DNA from: Fimbriimonadales bacterium
GTDB lineage: Bacteria; Armatimonadota; Fimbriimonadia; Fimbriimonadales; ATM1
Direction of reading: 5' to 3'
DNA: 64,000 nucleotides
Assembly (NCBI GenBank): GCA_035559795.1
Contig: DATMAR010000012.1
Coordinates: forward strand, 1 to 64,000
Positions 45,948-53,994 of the stretch are shown piece after piece (position 1 is the stretch's first letter; the number at the start of each line of letters is the position of its first letter). The notes under the pieces were generated by a model. That model worked only from the letters and a program-made list of their open reading frames with translations, was not told where the DNA came from and searched no databases. A program made the position numbers and the translations under genes.

Positions 45948-47312
45948 TTATTCTCCTAAAGAATTCGTAAGGTCTGTCGAACTCGCAACGCACCCTTTGC
46001 ATTCGCTTATAAGCGCGTCTACGATTTGCTTTGTAATCGAATCGCGAAGGTTGATGTCTTTGGCTTCCACCATAACGCGGATTACGGGTTGTGTGCCGCT
46101 TGCTCTCAGAACGATTCTTCCACAAGACGACAACTCTTCTTTCGCATTCTCAACTATCCGAACAATTCTTGGTTTCGACTCCCAATTTCGGTCTTCTACT
46201 CGAACGTTGACTAGAATTTGAGGCATGTTATCATAAAGCGGTGGAAGTTTCGATGCCGGGAGTTTCGTCTCTTGGAGTATCGAAATCATTTGAAGGGCAG
46301 TGAAGAATCCATCTCCTGTCGGGACAAAATCCCCGAAGATGATGTGTCCACTCTGTTCGCCCCCAATTTTGGCTTGAAGTTCCTCCATTTTTTGCGAAAC
46401 GTTGCGGTCTCCGACCGGTGTTCGGATGAATTGGATGTTGTAACTTTTTAGAGCGTTTTCGAAAGCGGTATTGCTCATGACTGTTCCGACTACTATAGGT
46501 GGTTCGAGGCGATTTTTGTTTTTTTGATGAACCGCCCAAATTCCCATAAATCGGTCGCCATTGATAAGATTTCCTCGTTCATCGCAGAAAATACATCGGT
46601 CTGCATCGCCATCGAAAGCGATGCCGATATCTGCTCCTTCTTCGACAGTCAATCTTCGAATAGTTTCCGGAGAAGTTGCTCCACAATTCACATTTATGTT
46701 TTCACCATCAGGTTCGCAACCGTAGAAGCGAACGTCCATATCCGATTTCGAGAACAATTCTTGCACCAAATATGACGCACCTCCGTTTGCGGCATCAACT
46801 ACGATTTTAAGACTTTTAGAGTCATTCTTCAAAAAACCTCGAAGCCATTCGAGATAGTCTTTCAGCAAAGATTCTTTACGTTCGATAACTCCGATATTTT
46901 CAGTAGGGAAGTATTCGACCTCTTCGAAAATATTTTCGACTTCTTTTTCCTGCTTTTCGCTGAGTTTTCTGCCGTTTTTATCGAAAAACTTTATACCGTT
47001 ATCTCTGGGGGGGTTATGGCTTGCCGAAATGACTGCCGCTAAGTCGAAGTCGTTACTTCGAACGATATACGATGCCGCAGGGGTCGGTGCTATCCCTAAT
47101 GTCGCAACGTCAATTCCCACAGAACAAAATCCGGAACTCAATGCGGCTGCGAGCATAGAACCACTCTTCCTCGTATCCCTGCAAATGACGATTCCTTTCC
47201 CGTTGTGTTTCTGCAGCCATAACCCTGTTGCCCTGCCTAATTTCAAAGCCAGATCTGACGTGAGACTGACGTTAGCGACCCCCCGCACACCATCTGTGCC
47301 GAATAGACTCAC
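45948..47312 (-). CDS. glmM: Phosphoglucosamine mutase
   Basis: Interconverts glucosamine-6-P and glucosamine-1-P for peptidoglycan and LPS precursor synthesis. The phosphoserine loop VISASHNPPRDNG (Ser phosphorylated), the metal-binding DGDADR and the C-terminal RASGTQPVIRVMVEA are typical. 454 residues. Overlaps the end of grpE by 4 bases (ATGA) and is followed by coaX, so grpE-glmM-coaX is one coupled operon. The Pro-Pro after SHN is encoded inside a 7-C run (7 G on the plus strand at ~47004). Confidence 0.97.
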   Translation of the reverse strand: MSLFGTDGVRGVANVSLTSDLALKLGRATGLWLQKHNGKGIVICRDTRKSGSMLAAALSSGFCSVGIDVATLGIAPTPAASYIVRSNDFDLAAVISASHNPPRDNGIKFFDKNGRKLSEKQEKEVENIFEEVEYFPTENIGVIERKESLLKDYLEWLRGFLKNDSKSLKIVVDAANGGASYLVQELFSKSDMDVRFYGCEPDGENINVNCGATSPETIRRLTVEEGADIGIAFDGDADRCIFCDERGNLINGDRFMGIWAVHQKNKNRLEPPIVVGTVMSNTAFENALKSYNIQFIRTPVGDRNVSQKMEELQAKIGGEQSGHIIFGDFVPTGDGFFTALQMISILQETKLPASKLPPLYDNMPQILVNVRVEDRNWESKPRIVRIVENAKEELSSCGRIVLRASGTQPVIRVMVEAKDINLRDSITKQIVDALISECKGCVASSTDLTNSLGE

Positions 47313-47899
47313 GGAGTTTGGCCTTTGCTTACTTTTACGCGACTCGGGCGCAAAACCTTCTCACCGATTACGTAGCCCTTTTCGATTTCTTCCACAACAA
47401 TTCCCGGTTCATGATTTCCCTCGACGCTCGCAACTGCTTCGTGATATCGAGGGTCGAATGGTTGCCCTTTTGCGAGTATGGGTCTAACACCGTGCTCTTC
47501 GAGAGCGTCGCGAATTTGCCTCTCTACGATTTTGACGCCTTCGACAATCGCTTCTAACGATGCGCCAAACTCAGCCGCTTGGAGGGTTCTTTCGAGGTTG
47601 TCGAGCGCGGGCAGGAGGCGCTTTGCGATGTCTTCTGCAGCCATTTCCCTGAGGAGTTGAGCTTCCCGCACAAGACGCCTATGAACGTTTTGAACATCCG
47701 AGTGAGCGCGTTTGAGCATGTTTCTCGTCTCGGTGAGTTCGTTTTCGAGTTGCTGGATGCGAGAAAGAAGGTCATTGACCGGCGGATGTTCCGCAGTGGC
47801 CGCGCCTTCTTCGTTTACGTTCCTATTTTCTTCCTCGGACGTTATTTGCTCGTTGAGGTTGTCGTTAGGCTCTTTAGGCTCGGGTTCTTTTTGCTCCAT
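47309..47899 (-). CDS. grpE: GrpE nucleotide exchange factor
   Basis: Releases ADP from DnaK. 196 residues. A disordered Glu/Asn-rich N-terminus (1-~40) is followed by a long coiled coil (LLSRIQQLENELTETRNMLKRAHSDV, ~44-69). The beta-domain ends PILAKGQPFDPRYHEAVASVE...VIGEKVLRPSRVKVSKG. dnaK, dnaJ and hrcA are not next to it, and no CIRCE operator is visible upstream. Unusually, the next genes are glmM and coaX, with a 4-base overlap. Confidence 0.95.
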   Translation of the reverse strand: MEQKEPEPKEPNDNLNEQITSEEENRNVNEEGAATAEHPPVNDLLSRIQQLENELTETRNMLKRAHSDVQNVHRRLVREAQLLREMAAEDIAKRLLPALDNLERTLQAAEFGASLEAIVEGVKIVERQIRDALEEHGVRPILAKGQPFDPRYHEAVASVEGNHEPGIVVEEIEKGYVIGEKVLRPSRVKVSKGQTP

Positions 47900-48021
47900 A
47901 GGCTGCTCGTAGAGTAAGGTTGAAAAAAATCGTATTTATTCTTTGTGAAAGGAACATAATTTTACCCTAAGGATGTGTCGATAATTTCCTGCTATTCTTA
48001 TAAAGAATCTTTGGAGTTGAT

Positions 48022-48051
48022 TTGACCTCGATTCGATAAGATGACTAAAAT
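48022..48051 (+). promoter_or_regulatory. Promoter of the HEAT-like gene, predicted near-leaderless
   Basis: TTGACC (48022-48027), an 18-base spacer and TAAAAT (48046-48051) lie directly before the ATG at 48061. The expected transcription start is about 0-3 bases before the ATG, and no Shine-Dalgarno is present. Confidence 0.55.
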
Positions 48052-48060
48052 TTATAGCAT

Positions 48061-49044
48061 ATGAGCGCAACACCACAAGAAGTGCTTTCATCGCTCGAAT
48101 CCTTTTTGCAAGAGGAAGAGCAAAGGAACGGAGGCAAAAGACCTGCAGTGGATCCAGGTCCACGCAAGCACTTTATTTGGCCGCACAGACCATTAAGCGC
48201 GCAATACAACGTGAAACCTAAGGATTTCACGAAGACGATTCGATTCGAAATTCATGGAGAAGCATTTACCGTTGAAGTCGCCGAAACGGCGTTCGGTGTT
48301 TTCGGAAGATGCAATGCGCTAAAAGCAGAGGCAAAGGGAAACGACGTAGAGCAAATGCTCATCAACTTAGAAAGGGAATTAGAGCCTCTTTTCAACAGGC
48401 AGTTTGCAATTAGTCGAGTTTTGGGACTTTCACGAAGATACGAAGGTTCGATATCGGAACTTCATCCGACGCAAATCATTCGCTTGCTTTATTGTCCGGA
48501 TAGAGACGTGGCTCATACGGCGATGACAGAAATTGAAACTCATGCACGAAGCGGACTTTATACACCTGCGCTAATTCGTATTTTGAATGACGATTCACAT
48601 CCCTATCGTAGAATTGCGCAGTGGTGTGCGCTCGACATTTTCGAAGACTTGCAAAATATATGTCATTCGAAGGAAGAAATAAACGATGCGCTCAATGCGA
48701 TTCGTAATTTAATGATGACCGCAGAAGATGACTATGCGCGTACGGTTTTCAAAGCGGGAGACGTTTTGGGGGATCACATTGCAAACGAGGAAGCAGGAAA
48801 GATTCTCAAAGAAGTTGCTAGCGAAGGAGCTCAACCTTTTGGAAGACGTAGTGCAATCCATGGAATGATTCATCTATGTGAGTGGCTTCCGGGAGAAAAG
48901 GAAAGTGTGATTGCGGTATTAGAAAAGGTTGCTCGAACAGATCCGATTCCCGTGCTCAGGCAATATGCTAAAGTGACCATCCAGGATATTTTGAGCGGTG
49001 AACCTCATAGCCCAGAACCACGATTGCCTCAAGACGCCGTTTAA
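48061..49044 (+). CDS. HEAT-like helical repeat protein
   Basis: 327 residues, no signal peptide. Residues 1-~55 are polar and disordered. Residues ~57-110 form a beta-rich segment (TKTIRFEIHGEAFTVEVAE). From ~135 onward alpha-helical pairs (RDVAHTAMTEIETHARSG, SHPYRRIAQWCALDIFED, ARTVFKAGDVLGDHIANE, FGRRSAIHGMIHLCEW) follow HEAT/armadillo-type spacing. Probably a protein-binding scaffold in the cytosol; no enzymatic motif. Divergent from grpE. Confidence 0.78.
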   Translation: MSATPQEVLSSLESFLQEEEQRNGGKRPAVDPGPRKHFIWPHRPLSAQYNVKPKDFTKTIRFEIHGEAFTVEVAETAFGVFGRCNALKAEAKGNDVEQMLINLERELEPLFNRQFAISRVLGLSRRYEGSISELHPTQIIRLLYCPDRDVAHTAMTEIETHARSGLYTPALIRILNDDSHPYRRIAQWCALDIFEDLQNICHSKEEINDALNAIRNLMMTAEDDYARTVFKAGDVLGDHIANEEAGKILKEVASEGAQPFGRRSAIHGMIHLCEWLPGEKESVIAVLEKVARTDPIPVLRQYAKVTIQDILSGEPHSPEPRLPQDAV

Positions 49045-49194
49045 AGAGATTATGGTAAATAGTATAAGGGGGGGCGCTTCTCGGGTCGACCTTTTGGTTA
49101 GGCACAAAAAGTCCGCTTTTTCACATCGCTAAACAAATACGAGAACACGAAACGAACGTTTGGACGTTTAAAAGAGAATAAGGAGGTATTACCT

Positions 49195-49665
49195 ATGGAA
49201 AACCCCCATGTCTTCGATTTAGAGAACCGAATTCGACGACTCGAGAAAGTAATCTTCATCTTGTCGCTCATGTTAATGACCCTCGTAACTTTAACAGTGT
49301 ATATGGGATGCACGCAGGCGACAGCAAAAAGTCTAAAAGCCTCGAAAATCGAGATCGTCAACGAAAAAGGCGAAACCCGAGGGCTATTCTTCGCCGACAA
49401 AGCCGGCGGAGCACTCAGTCTGGACGATAGTAACGCAAAGCCGCGCATCGTGCTCGGGGCGCATCCTGACAATCCAAGGATTGAGCTGTTCGATTCCCAA
49501 GGAAAACGCTTGGTGGTGCTGCAAGCCGAGGCAGAAGGAGCGACCTTGAATGTCCACGACGTCAATGGCGAACTGCGGGCTACCTTGGGTCTTTACAGAA
49601 ACGAGCCTTGGCTCGCCTTCCTCGATGGGAGTGGCAAGGTGATTTACACGATTCCAAGCAAATAA
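49195..49665 (+). CDS. Membrane-anchored coiled coil and beta-repeat protein
   Basis: 156 residues with a strong AAGGAGG site. Residues 7-20 are a coiled coil (DLENRIRRLEK), 21-40 a single membrane helix (VIFILSLMLMTLVTLTVYMG), and 48-156 short beta repeats (IEIVNEKGETRGLFFA, ALSLDDSNAKPRIVLG, LNVHDVNGELRATLGL). This architecture recurs in hypothetical proteins of planctomycetes, Armatimonadota and others. Function unknown, likely periplasmic. An 80-base structured gap precedes the next gene. Confidence 0.75.
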   Translation: MENPHVFDLENRIRRLEKVIFILSLMLMTLVTLTVYMGCTQATAKSLKASKIEIVNEKGETRGLFFADKAGGALSLDDSNAKPRIVLGAHPDNPRIELFDSQGKRLVVLQAEAEGATLNVHDVNGELRATLGLYRNEPWLAFLDGSGKVIYTIPSK

Positions 49666-49745
49666 CCGAAACCCTAGCCACCTTTGAGGTGTCTTAAGAA
49701 GGTAAGTCGGAACCATCCAGGCTTTAGCCGAATAGGAGAAGAACT
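49666..49745 (+). ncRNA. Structured leader preceding the 158-aa protein
   Basis: The 80 bases contain a hairpin CACCT-ttg-AGGTG (49679-49691) and a short stem GGCT-tt-AGCC (49720-49729) just before the AGGAGAA ribosome site, separated by conserved-looking unpaired stretches. The arrangement recalls a short cis-regulatory RNA. It does not match the cores of c-di-GMP-I or glycine riboswitches that I know. It may instead be an ordinary leader. Confidence 0.3.
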
Positions 49746-50222
49746 ATGAAACGGATACCTGTTATTTCCTTAGCCTTGGGCGCTTTAATCACCCTGAGTG
49801 TGCTGCCTTTTAGAGCCTCAGCGAGTGAAGAAGGGCGCCGGAACACAGCATATGCCCTCGGCGCTGCGACTGTTTACTTCATCGTGAAGAAAAGACCTGT
49901 AGAAGCGTTGATTTCTGGGGCAGCAACGGCTTACTCCGTGAAGCGGCTTCAGGACTCCATAAACGCAAGACATCGCAGAGAACGACAACAGGCTGCTCGC
50001 CGTGGAACGACATATGTAAGAAGCACTTCCTCATCGCGCGCGACAACGTCAGCCTCAGTAGCGAAGCACTATTACGACAAAGGCGTCTCGCAAGGTTATA
50101 AGAAAGGATACGAAGCAGGATATGCTGCGGGTGTGAAACAAGCACGCGCTTCCTCAGTTCAAACGAGTGGCTCTTCGAACATGAACGACACCTACCAGCG
50201 CGTTCTTTTGGCTCGCAAGTAA
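49746..50222 (+). CDS. Small secreted hypothetical protein
   Basis: 158 residues, RBS AGGAGAAG. A signal peptide (LALGALITLSVLPFRASAS) precedes short hydrophobic stretches (TAYALGAATVYFIVKK), a basic segment (NARHRRERQQAARRG) and a Ser/Thr-rich linker. Residues ~118-132 (YKKGYEAGYAAGVKQA) form a GYxxGYxxG motif. No family recognised. A strong terminator follows. Confidence 0.65.
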   Translation: MKRIPVISLALGALITLSVLPFRASASEEGRRNTAYALGAATVYFIVKKRPVEALISGAATAYSVKRLQDSINARHRRERQQAARRGTTYVRSTSSSRATTSASVAKHYYDKGVSQGYKKGYEAGYAAGVKQARASSVQTSGSSNMNDTYQRVLLARK

Positions 50223-50243
50223 ATCCAGAACTTTTTAGTTGAG

Positions 50244-50276
50244 AATAGAGCGTGAGTTTCACGCTCTATTTTTTTT
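50244..50276 (+). terminator. Strong intrinsic terminator
   Basis: AATAGAGCGTG-agttt-CACGCTCTATT is an 11-bp perfect stem followed by a run of eight T. It lies 22 bases after the 158-aa gene and ends that transcription unit. Confidence 0.9.
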
Positions 50277-50396
50277 ACGGTTCGAGCGTTTCATAAGACT
50301 TGCGACATGTCAAAAGAGGTAATTTAGAGCGTTTGTTAAGTTTTTTATGCACACAACCTATGCATACGACAACGAACGTTCACCTGACGAAATAAG

Positions 50397-51149
50397 ATGG
50401 TAGAGGGGATTCTGATTGCGATGGTTGCCGCCGTTGCAGGAGCATTTGGCGCGATTCTCGGAATTGGCGGGGGGATTATATTAGTTCCGATTCTCGTGAG
50501 TTTTTTCGCTGTAGACGTAGAGCATGCGCGTTCGGCGAGTCTGGCGTCTGTCGTGGTCACTAGTATGGGTGGTAGTTTGATTTATTTGCGCGAGGGTGTT
50601 GGAGATATCGTGAGGGCGAGTTATTTGCAACTTCCTACCGCGATAGGAGCAGTAGGGGGGGCATACTTAGGAGCCAGGTTAGACGATAAAATCATTCGCT
50701 TGTTGTTCGGGTTGTTTATTATCCTGGTTTCTATTAGACTTATGTTCGCAAAAGACTCTCAGTCTAATTTTCGTCCGCACAGAGGTCATTGGGCATTGGC
50801 AATGCTCGCATGTTTAGGTGCAGGATTAGTGAGCGCAGTGTTGGGTGTAGGAGGTGGCATCGTGTTCGTCCCTGTTATCATATTGCTTCTTGCACAAACC
50901 CCTCGCGTTGCTGCTGCGACGAGCACTTTCCTTATCGGCTTGACCGGCGCAGCGAGCGCCCTTATCTATGCGAAAGCCGGGCAAATGGACTACGAGTTGA
51001 CACTTATTGCCGCGACAGGAATATTTTTCGGAGCGCAGATCGGGGCGAGAATTAGTAAATGGGTATCGGGAAAAATGTTGCGGAAAGCTTTTGCGGTGAT
51101 ACTGCTTATCAATGCGTACCTGCTTATTTCTAAAGTAATACTCCAATGA
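50397..51149 (+). CDS. TSUP-family (TauE/SafE-like) permease
   Basis: 250 residues with about eight hydrophobic helices in two inverted halves. Each half carries a repeat (GGGIILVPILVSFFAV... in the first, GGGIVFVPVIILLLAQ... in the second), the hallmark of the sulfite/organosulfonate exporter superfamily. Substrate unknown. The start has no Shine-Dalgarno. Its stop overlaps the next ATG (ATGA). Confidence 0.88.
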   Translation: MVEGILIAMVAAVAGAFGAILGIGGGIILVPILVSFFAVDVEHARSASLASVVVTSMGGSLIYLREGVGDIVRASYLQLPTAIGAVGGAYLGARLDDKIIRLLFGLFIILVSIRLMFAKDSQSNFRPHRGHWALAMLACLGAGLVSAVLGVGGGIVFVPVIILLLAQTPRVAAATSTFLIGLTGAASALIYAKAGQMDYELTLIAATGIFFGAQIGARISKWVSGKMLRKAFAVILLINAYLLISKVILQ

Positions 51150-51400
51150 GTAAGCATAAACATCAACAAATTGGAATGTTCGCTTTCTGGGGCATCGTTG
51201 CAGGAATGGTTTGTACTTTTATCCTCGCTTTGATTCCACATTTGCGAATGCAAGCGGTGTATGTTCTTTTGGCAACTCCATTGTTGTCGGCATTTTTAAC
51301 CGCGCTGGAACTAATTCTAAAAGGCATTTATGGGCCCGGAATAAGTCTTTTGGCAGCCGTTTCGATCATCATATTCGGTTTTTTCGGTGGGAAGTTGTGA
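51146..51400 (+). CDS. Small membrane protein coupled to the TSUP permease and ispE
   Basis: 84 residues with three hydrophobic segments (FAFWGIVAGMVCTFILALI, VYVLLATPLLSAFLTALEL, ISLLAAVSIIIFGFFGG). ATG overlaps the permease stop and its stop overlaps the ispE GTG (GTGA), so all three are translationally chained. No family recognised. Confidence 0.65.
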   Translation: MSKHKHQQIGMFAFWGIVAGMVCTFILALIPHLRMQAVYVLLATPLLSAFLTALELILKGIYGPGISLLAAVSIIIFGFFGGKL

Positions 51401-52224
51401 AGGGATTACGTATCAAAGCCTATGCGAAAATAAATCTCTTTTTACATGTAGGACCAAAGCGTGAAGACGGTTATCATGAAATTCACACTTTACTGCACCT
51501 TATCGAATTGCACGACCTTCTTACGATAAAGATATCCGATTCGACAAAAATTACCTGTACCGATTCCGCTATTCCTCCAGAAGAAAATTTAGTTACACTT
51601 GCACTTTCAAAATTTTCGAAGAAAAAAGAAATTTCTCCCGTAGAGATTCATCTTGAAAAAAACATCCCATTGCAATCAGGCCTGGGCGGAGGGAGCAGCG
51701 ATGCGGCAGCGACTCTGAATGGAATCAACATGCTTACGGGCAATTCCTTGACTGAAGATACGCTGTTTTCCATTGCTCGAAGCATTGGTGCAGATGTGCC
51801 ATTTTTTCTTGCAAGGACGCCTTGCGCCGAGGCGAGGGGGTTTGGAGAAAAAATCGAGCCTAAACCAGCCCTCGAACGCACACCTATCCTTATAGCAAAA
51901 CCAAAAGTTGGTATGTCTACAGCAGAAGCTTATACAAAACTCGACTTTGTCAGAAGACTTCCGAGGGTATGCGCAGAGGATTGTAAAGAACCGTCCAACG
52001 ACTTCGATGCTATTGCATTGCCTCAATCTGTCGAACTCATGGAAAAGTTAAAGGAGTTAGGGGCTTTCGAATCTCATTTATGCGGGAGTGGGTCTGCTGT
52101 CTATGGACTGTTCGATTCCGAAGAAATGATGCAAAATGCTTTTCGGAACCTGAGCACGAGAGGGGTTTGGGTTTGGAAAGGCAGCACTCTTTCCACGTTG
52201 GAAGAACCGGAATGGATGCTTTGA
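51397..52224 (+). CDS. ispE: 4-diphosphocytidyl-2-C-methyl-D-erythritol kinase
   Basis: GHMP kinase of the MEP isoprenoid pathway. GTG at 51397, overlapping the preceding stop, yields MKGLRIKAYAKINLFLHV, the standard N-terminus; the longer frame upstream lies in the membrane-protein gene. The ATP loop is PLQSGLGGGSSDAAA, followed by DVPFFL and the C-terminal SGSGSAVYGLF-like LCGSGSAVYGLF. 275 residues. Overlaps the MobA-like gene by 13 bases. Confidence 0.96.
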   Translation: MKGLRIKAYAKINLFLHVGPKREDGYHEIHTLLHLIELHDLLTIKISDSTKITCTDSAIPPEENLVTLALSKFSKKKEISPVEIHLEKNIPLQSGLGGGSSDAAATLNGINMLTGNSLTEDTLFSIARSIGADVPFFLARTPCAEARGFGEKIEPKPALERTPILIAKPKVGMSTAEAYTKLDFVRRLPRVCAEDCKEPSNDFDAIALPQSVELMEKLKELGAFESHLCGSGSAVYGLFDSEEMMQNAFRNLSTRGVWVWKGSTLSTLEEPEWML

Positions 52225-52973
52225 TATTGGCAGGAGGCAAGTGCCCGGAAGACTTAGCGCGGGCGACAAGATGCGTCGTGAAAGCAAATCTGCTTTGGAA
52301 CGGGCGCAGATTAGTGGACCAAGTAGTAAGCGCCCTGCGTAATTCCGATATAGGGCTCGAAAAGATGGTGTGTGTAGGCGCTCGCGTTCCATCTGCTGAG
52401 AACATAGAGGGGGGGGAGAATTTCTTCGAGAGTATGAGCCGTGGATTATCCGCATGCAATGCGAAAAACATCATCGTTACCACCGCTGATTTGCCTTTTA
52501 TCTCAAAAGAATCTATAGAGGATTTCGTGAGTCGGGCTGAGCCGAATGCCGCAATTAACTGGGCAATCGTGCCGATGAAAGAGTGCAAAGAAAAGTTTCC
52601 AGGGATTGCGAGGACGAGCGTTCGATTGAGAGAAGGTCATTTTACGGGGGGGAATATCGCCTTACTTGAACGCGAGTCTTTCGAGAAAATCTTGCCTATT
52701 TTACAAAAAGCGTACGAAAATCGAAAAAGTCCGTGGAGATTGGCATGGCAAATCGGGCTCTTCGTACTTTTACAGTTAGCGATCAGTCGCCTCTTCCCAG
52801 CCGTTTTGAGCATACGAAGAATCGAAAACGTAGTGAGCAAGAAACTCGGCGTTGCGGCAAAAGTCGTGATTTCCCATTATCCAGAAATTGCTACGGATGT
52901 AGATACGTTAGAGCAGTACCAAGCCGCTCTGCGCTGGCGGGAAGCTCTGGAAGTCAGCAGCCGTAGGCTTTAG
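52212..52973 (+). CDS. MobA-like NTP-transferase family protein
   Basis: ATG at 52212 inside the end of ispE. About 253 residues. Begins MDALILAGGKCPEDLARAT, a nucleotidyltransferase opening, with a weakened signature loop (LAGGKCPED rather than LAGGxSxRMG). TADLPFIS matches the metal-binding D-x-P region of MobA/IspD-like enzymes. The C-terminal half adds a hydrophobic segment (LAWQIGLFVLLQLAISRLF), suggesting a substrate loop or membrane contact. Location after ispE suggests a sugar- or isoprenoid-related role, but this is inference. Confidence 0.72.
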   Translation: MDALILAGGKCPEDLARATRCVVKANLLWNGRRLVDQVVSALRNSDIGLEKMVCVGARVPSAENIEGGENFFESMSRGLSACNAKNIIVTTADLPFISKESIEDFVSRAEPNAAINWAIVPMKECKEKFPGIARTSVRLREGHFTGGNIALLERESFEKILPILQKAYENRKSPWRLAWQIGLFVLLQLAISRLFPAVLSIRRIENVVSKKLGVAAKVVISHYPEIATDVDTLEQYQAALRWREALEVSSRRL

Positions 52974-52998
52974 TCCGGAAGTATCTTCGAGGTGAAAA

Positions 52999-53085
52999 GT
53001 GGCACAAGCGAGCTACAGTCGGGCTTTCAAGAGTATCACCGACAAGCTGGAGAGGCATTTCAAGTACCGAAGGAAACCAGCGTAA
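52999..53085 (+). pseudogene. 28-codon ORF resembling part of a ribosome hibernation factor
   Basis: GTG start with a GAGGTG 3-5 bases upstream. The peptide SYSRAFKSITDKLERHFKYR resembles the segment of HPF/RaiA/YfiA proteins that carries 'AIDxxIDKLxRQLxKYK'. The N-terminal strands and the rest of the domain are absent, and a stop codon lies just upstream in frame. It may be a degraded copy of an hpf gene, or chance. Confidence 0.25.
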
Positions 53086-53153
53086 CTTCCTAAATGCTGA
53101 ATTTCTTTATGCGGAAATTTATAAGGAAGCCGATGATTATCCATGGATAAGCC

Positions 53154-53453
53154 ATGCAAGAGCAATCCGAGAAAAACGCCGCTCAATCCTCGGAAAATGT
53201 TTTCGAGACGATCCGAAACGCCTTACTTGCGATTCCGGAAGTCCAAGAGGCAGAAGTCAAATATCATCAACGTCATAACGGCAATCGAGAAGTCGTGGGC
53301 TTTGCGGTAATAAAGCAAGCCTCTTTAACGCCAGAAGCAGTTATGAGCAGGCTTCGAGGGGTACTTCCTTCAAACCAATTGCCGGATAGGATTATTCTTG
53401 TTTTACGAAAACCCTCAGGGAAGTCCACGCATGGTTCTACAGCAGCAGCGTGA
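53154..53453 (+). CDS. Stand-alone AMP-binding C-terminal-like subdomain
   Basis: 99 residues. The order 'IPEVQEAEVKY...VVGFAVIK...EAVMSRLRGVLPSNQLPDRIILVLRKPSGKS' follows the C-terminal (~100 residue) subdomain of adenylate-forming enzymes, ending where the catalytic Lys of the SGK loop is expected. The large N-terminal adenylation domain is absent. It could be a domain that works with a separate partner, or an unrelated fold. No strong Shine-Dalgarno. Followed by a convergent zinc-ribbon gene. Confidence 0.55.
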   Translation: MQEQSEKNAAQSSENVFETIRNALLAIPEVQEAEVKYHQRHNGNREVVGFAVIKQASLTPEAVMSRLRGVLPSNQLPDRIILVLRKPSGKSTHGSTAAA

Positions 53454-53482
53454 TTTCGGGATAGAAGAATCTCGTTTCGAAA

Positions 53483-53719
53483 TTACTCGATAGCCTCTTC
53501 TTCTGGCTCTTCTATTTCCTCTAAGGAAACGATTTCTGCCTCGACTTCCGGATTGATTAACTCTGCTTCTATTTCTTCCTCTTCAGCAAAACCCGCAATG
53601 GCTATCGGCGGTTGCACGGCAGTAGTTTGTGGACAGTTGAAACAACGGAACTTGACGTTCACATTTTCTAACCATTTAGGCAATTTGGTGATTTCTTTTC
53701 CGCAAACGCATTTAGGCAT
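53483..53719 (-). CDS. Small zinc-ribbon protein with acidic tail
   Basis: 78 residues. CVCGKEI...FRCFNCP provides a four-cysteine zinc ribbon in the first 30 residues, followed by a Pro/Ala hinge and a long Glu-rich tail (AEEEEIEAELINPEVEAEI). RBS AAGGAG. The ATG overlaps the stop of the membrane-protein gene by 8 bases. Last gene in the leftward ccm-containing run. Function unknown. Confidence 0.65.
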   Translation of the reverse strand: MPKCVCGKEITKLPKWLENVNVKFRCFNCPQTTAVQPPIAIAGFAEEEEIEAELINPEVEAEIVSLEEIEEPEEEAIE

Positions 53720-53966
53720 CTTTTTTCTCCTTATGCATTTCTTCGAGATGTTCGAGGTATTGCTTGTGACTTATCCAGCCATTGATTAAAAACAATATTG
53801 CAGCGCCGAGATATAGCCACGGGAGTGCGGAACTATAGGGTTGACCGGGGTCACGAATGAAATCAGCCCCTCGAATAAGCCCAGCGATACCGATCGCTGC
53901 CATTGCAAGGGCAAATAGGAAGTAGGTGTTCAACCACCAGGGTCTAGGTTTAACGCGGTTATGCAT
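53712..53966 (-). CDS. Small two-helix membrane protein, ccm cluster
   Basis: 84 residues with two hydrophobic helices (LNTYFLFALAMAAIGIAGLI; LPWLYLGAAILFLINGWI) and a charged C-terminus (YLEHLEEMHKEKKDA) probably cytoplasmic. Lies directly downstream of the ccmC/ccmD-like genes on the same strand. No family recognised. Confidence 0.65.
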   Translation of the reverse strand: MHNRVKPRPWWLNTYFLFALAMAAIGIAGLIRGADFIRDPGQPYSSALPWLYLGAAILFLINGWISHKQYLEHLEEMHKEKKDA

Positions 53967-53994
53967 TACGGGGGTCGTAATTATATCTAATAGT

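Noticed and set aside
45946-46125. N-terminal extension of CoaX
   Set aside because: It lies inside glmM, and the family N-terminus begins at the TTG at 45945, which has its own RBS.
47900-48060. CIRCE heat-shock operator before grpE
   Set aside because: No TTAGCACTC/GAGTGCTAA pair is present.
49666-49745. c-di-GMP or glycine riboswitch
   Set aside because: Hairpins are present but the core consensus bases of these classes are absent.
50279-50300. tRNA-like 'ggttcgag' near 50280
   Set aside because: No cloverleaf stems or CCA-end pairing surround it.
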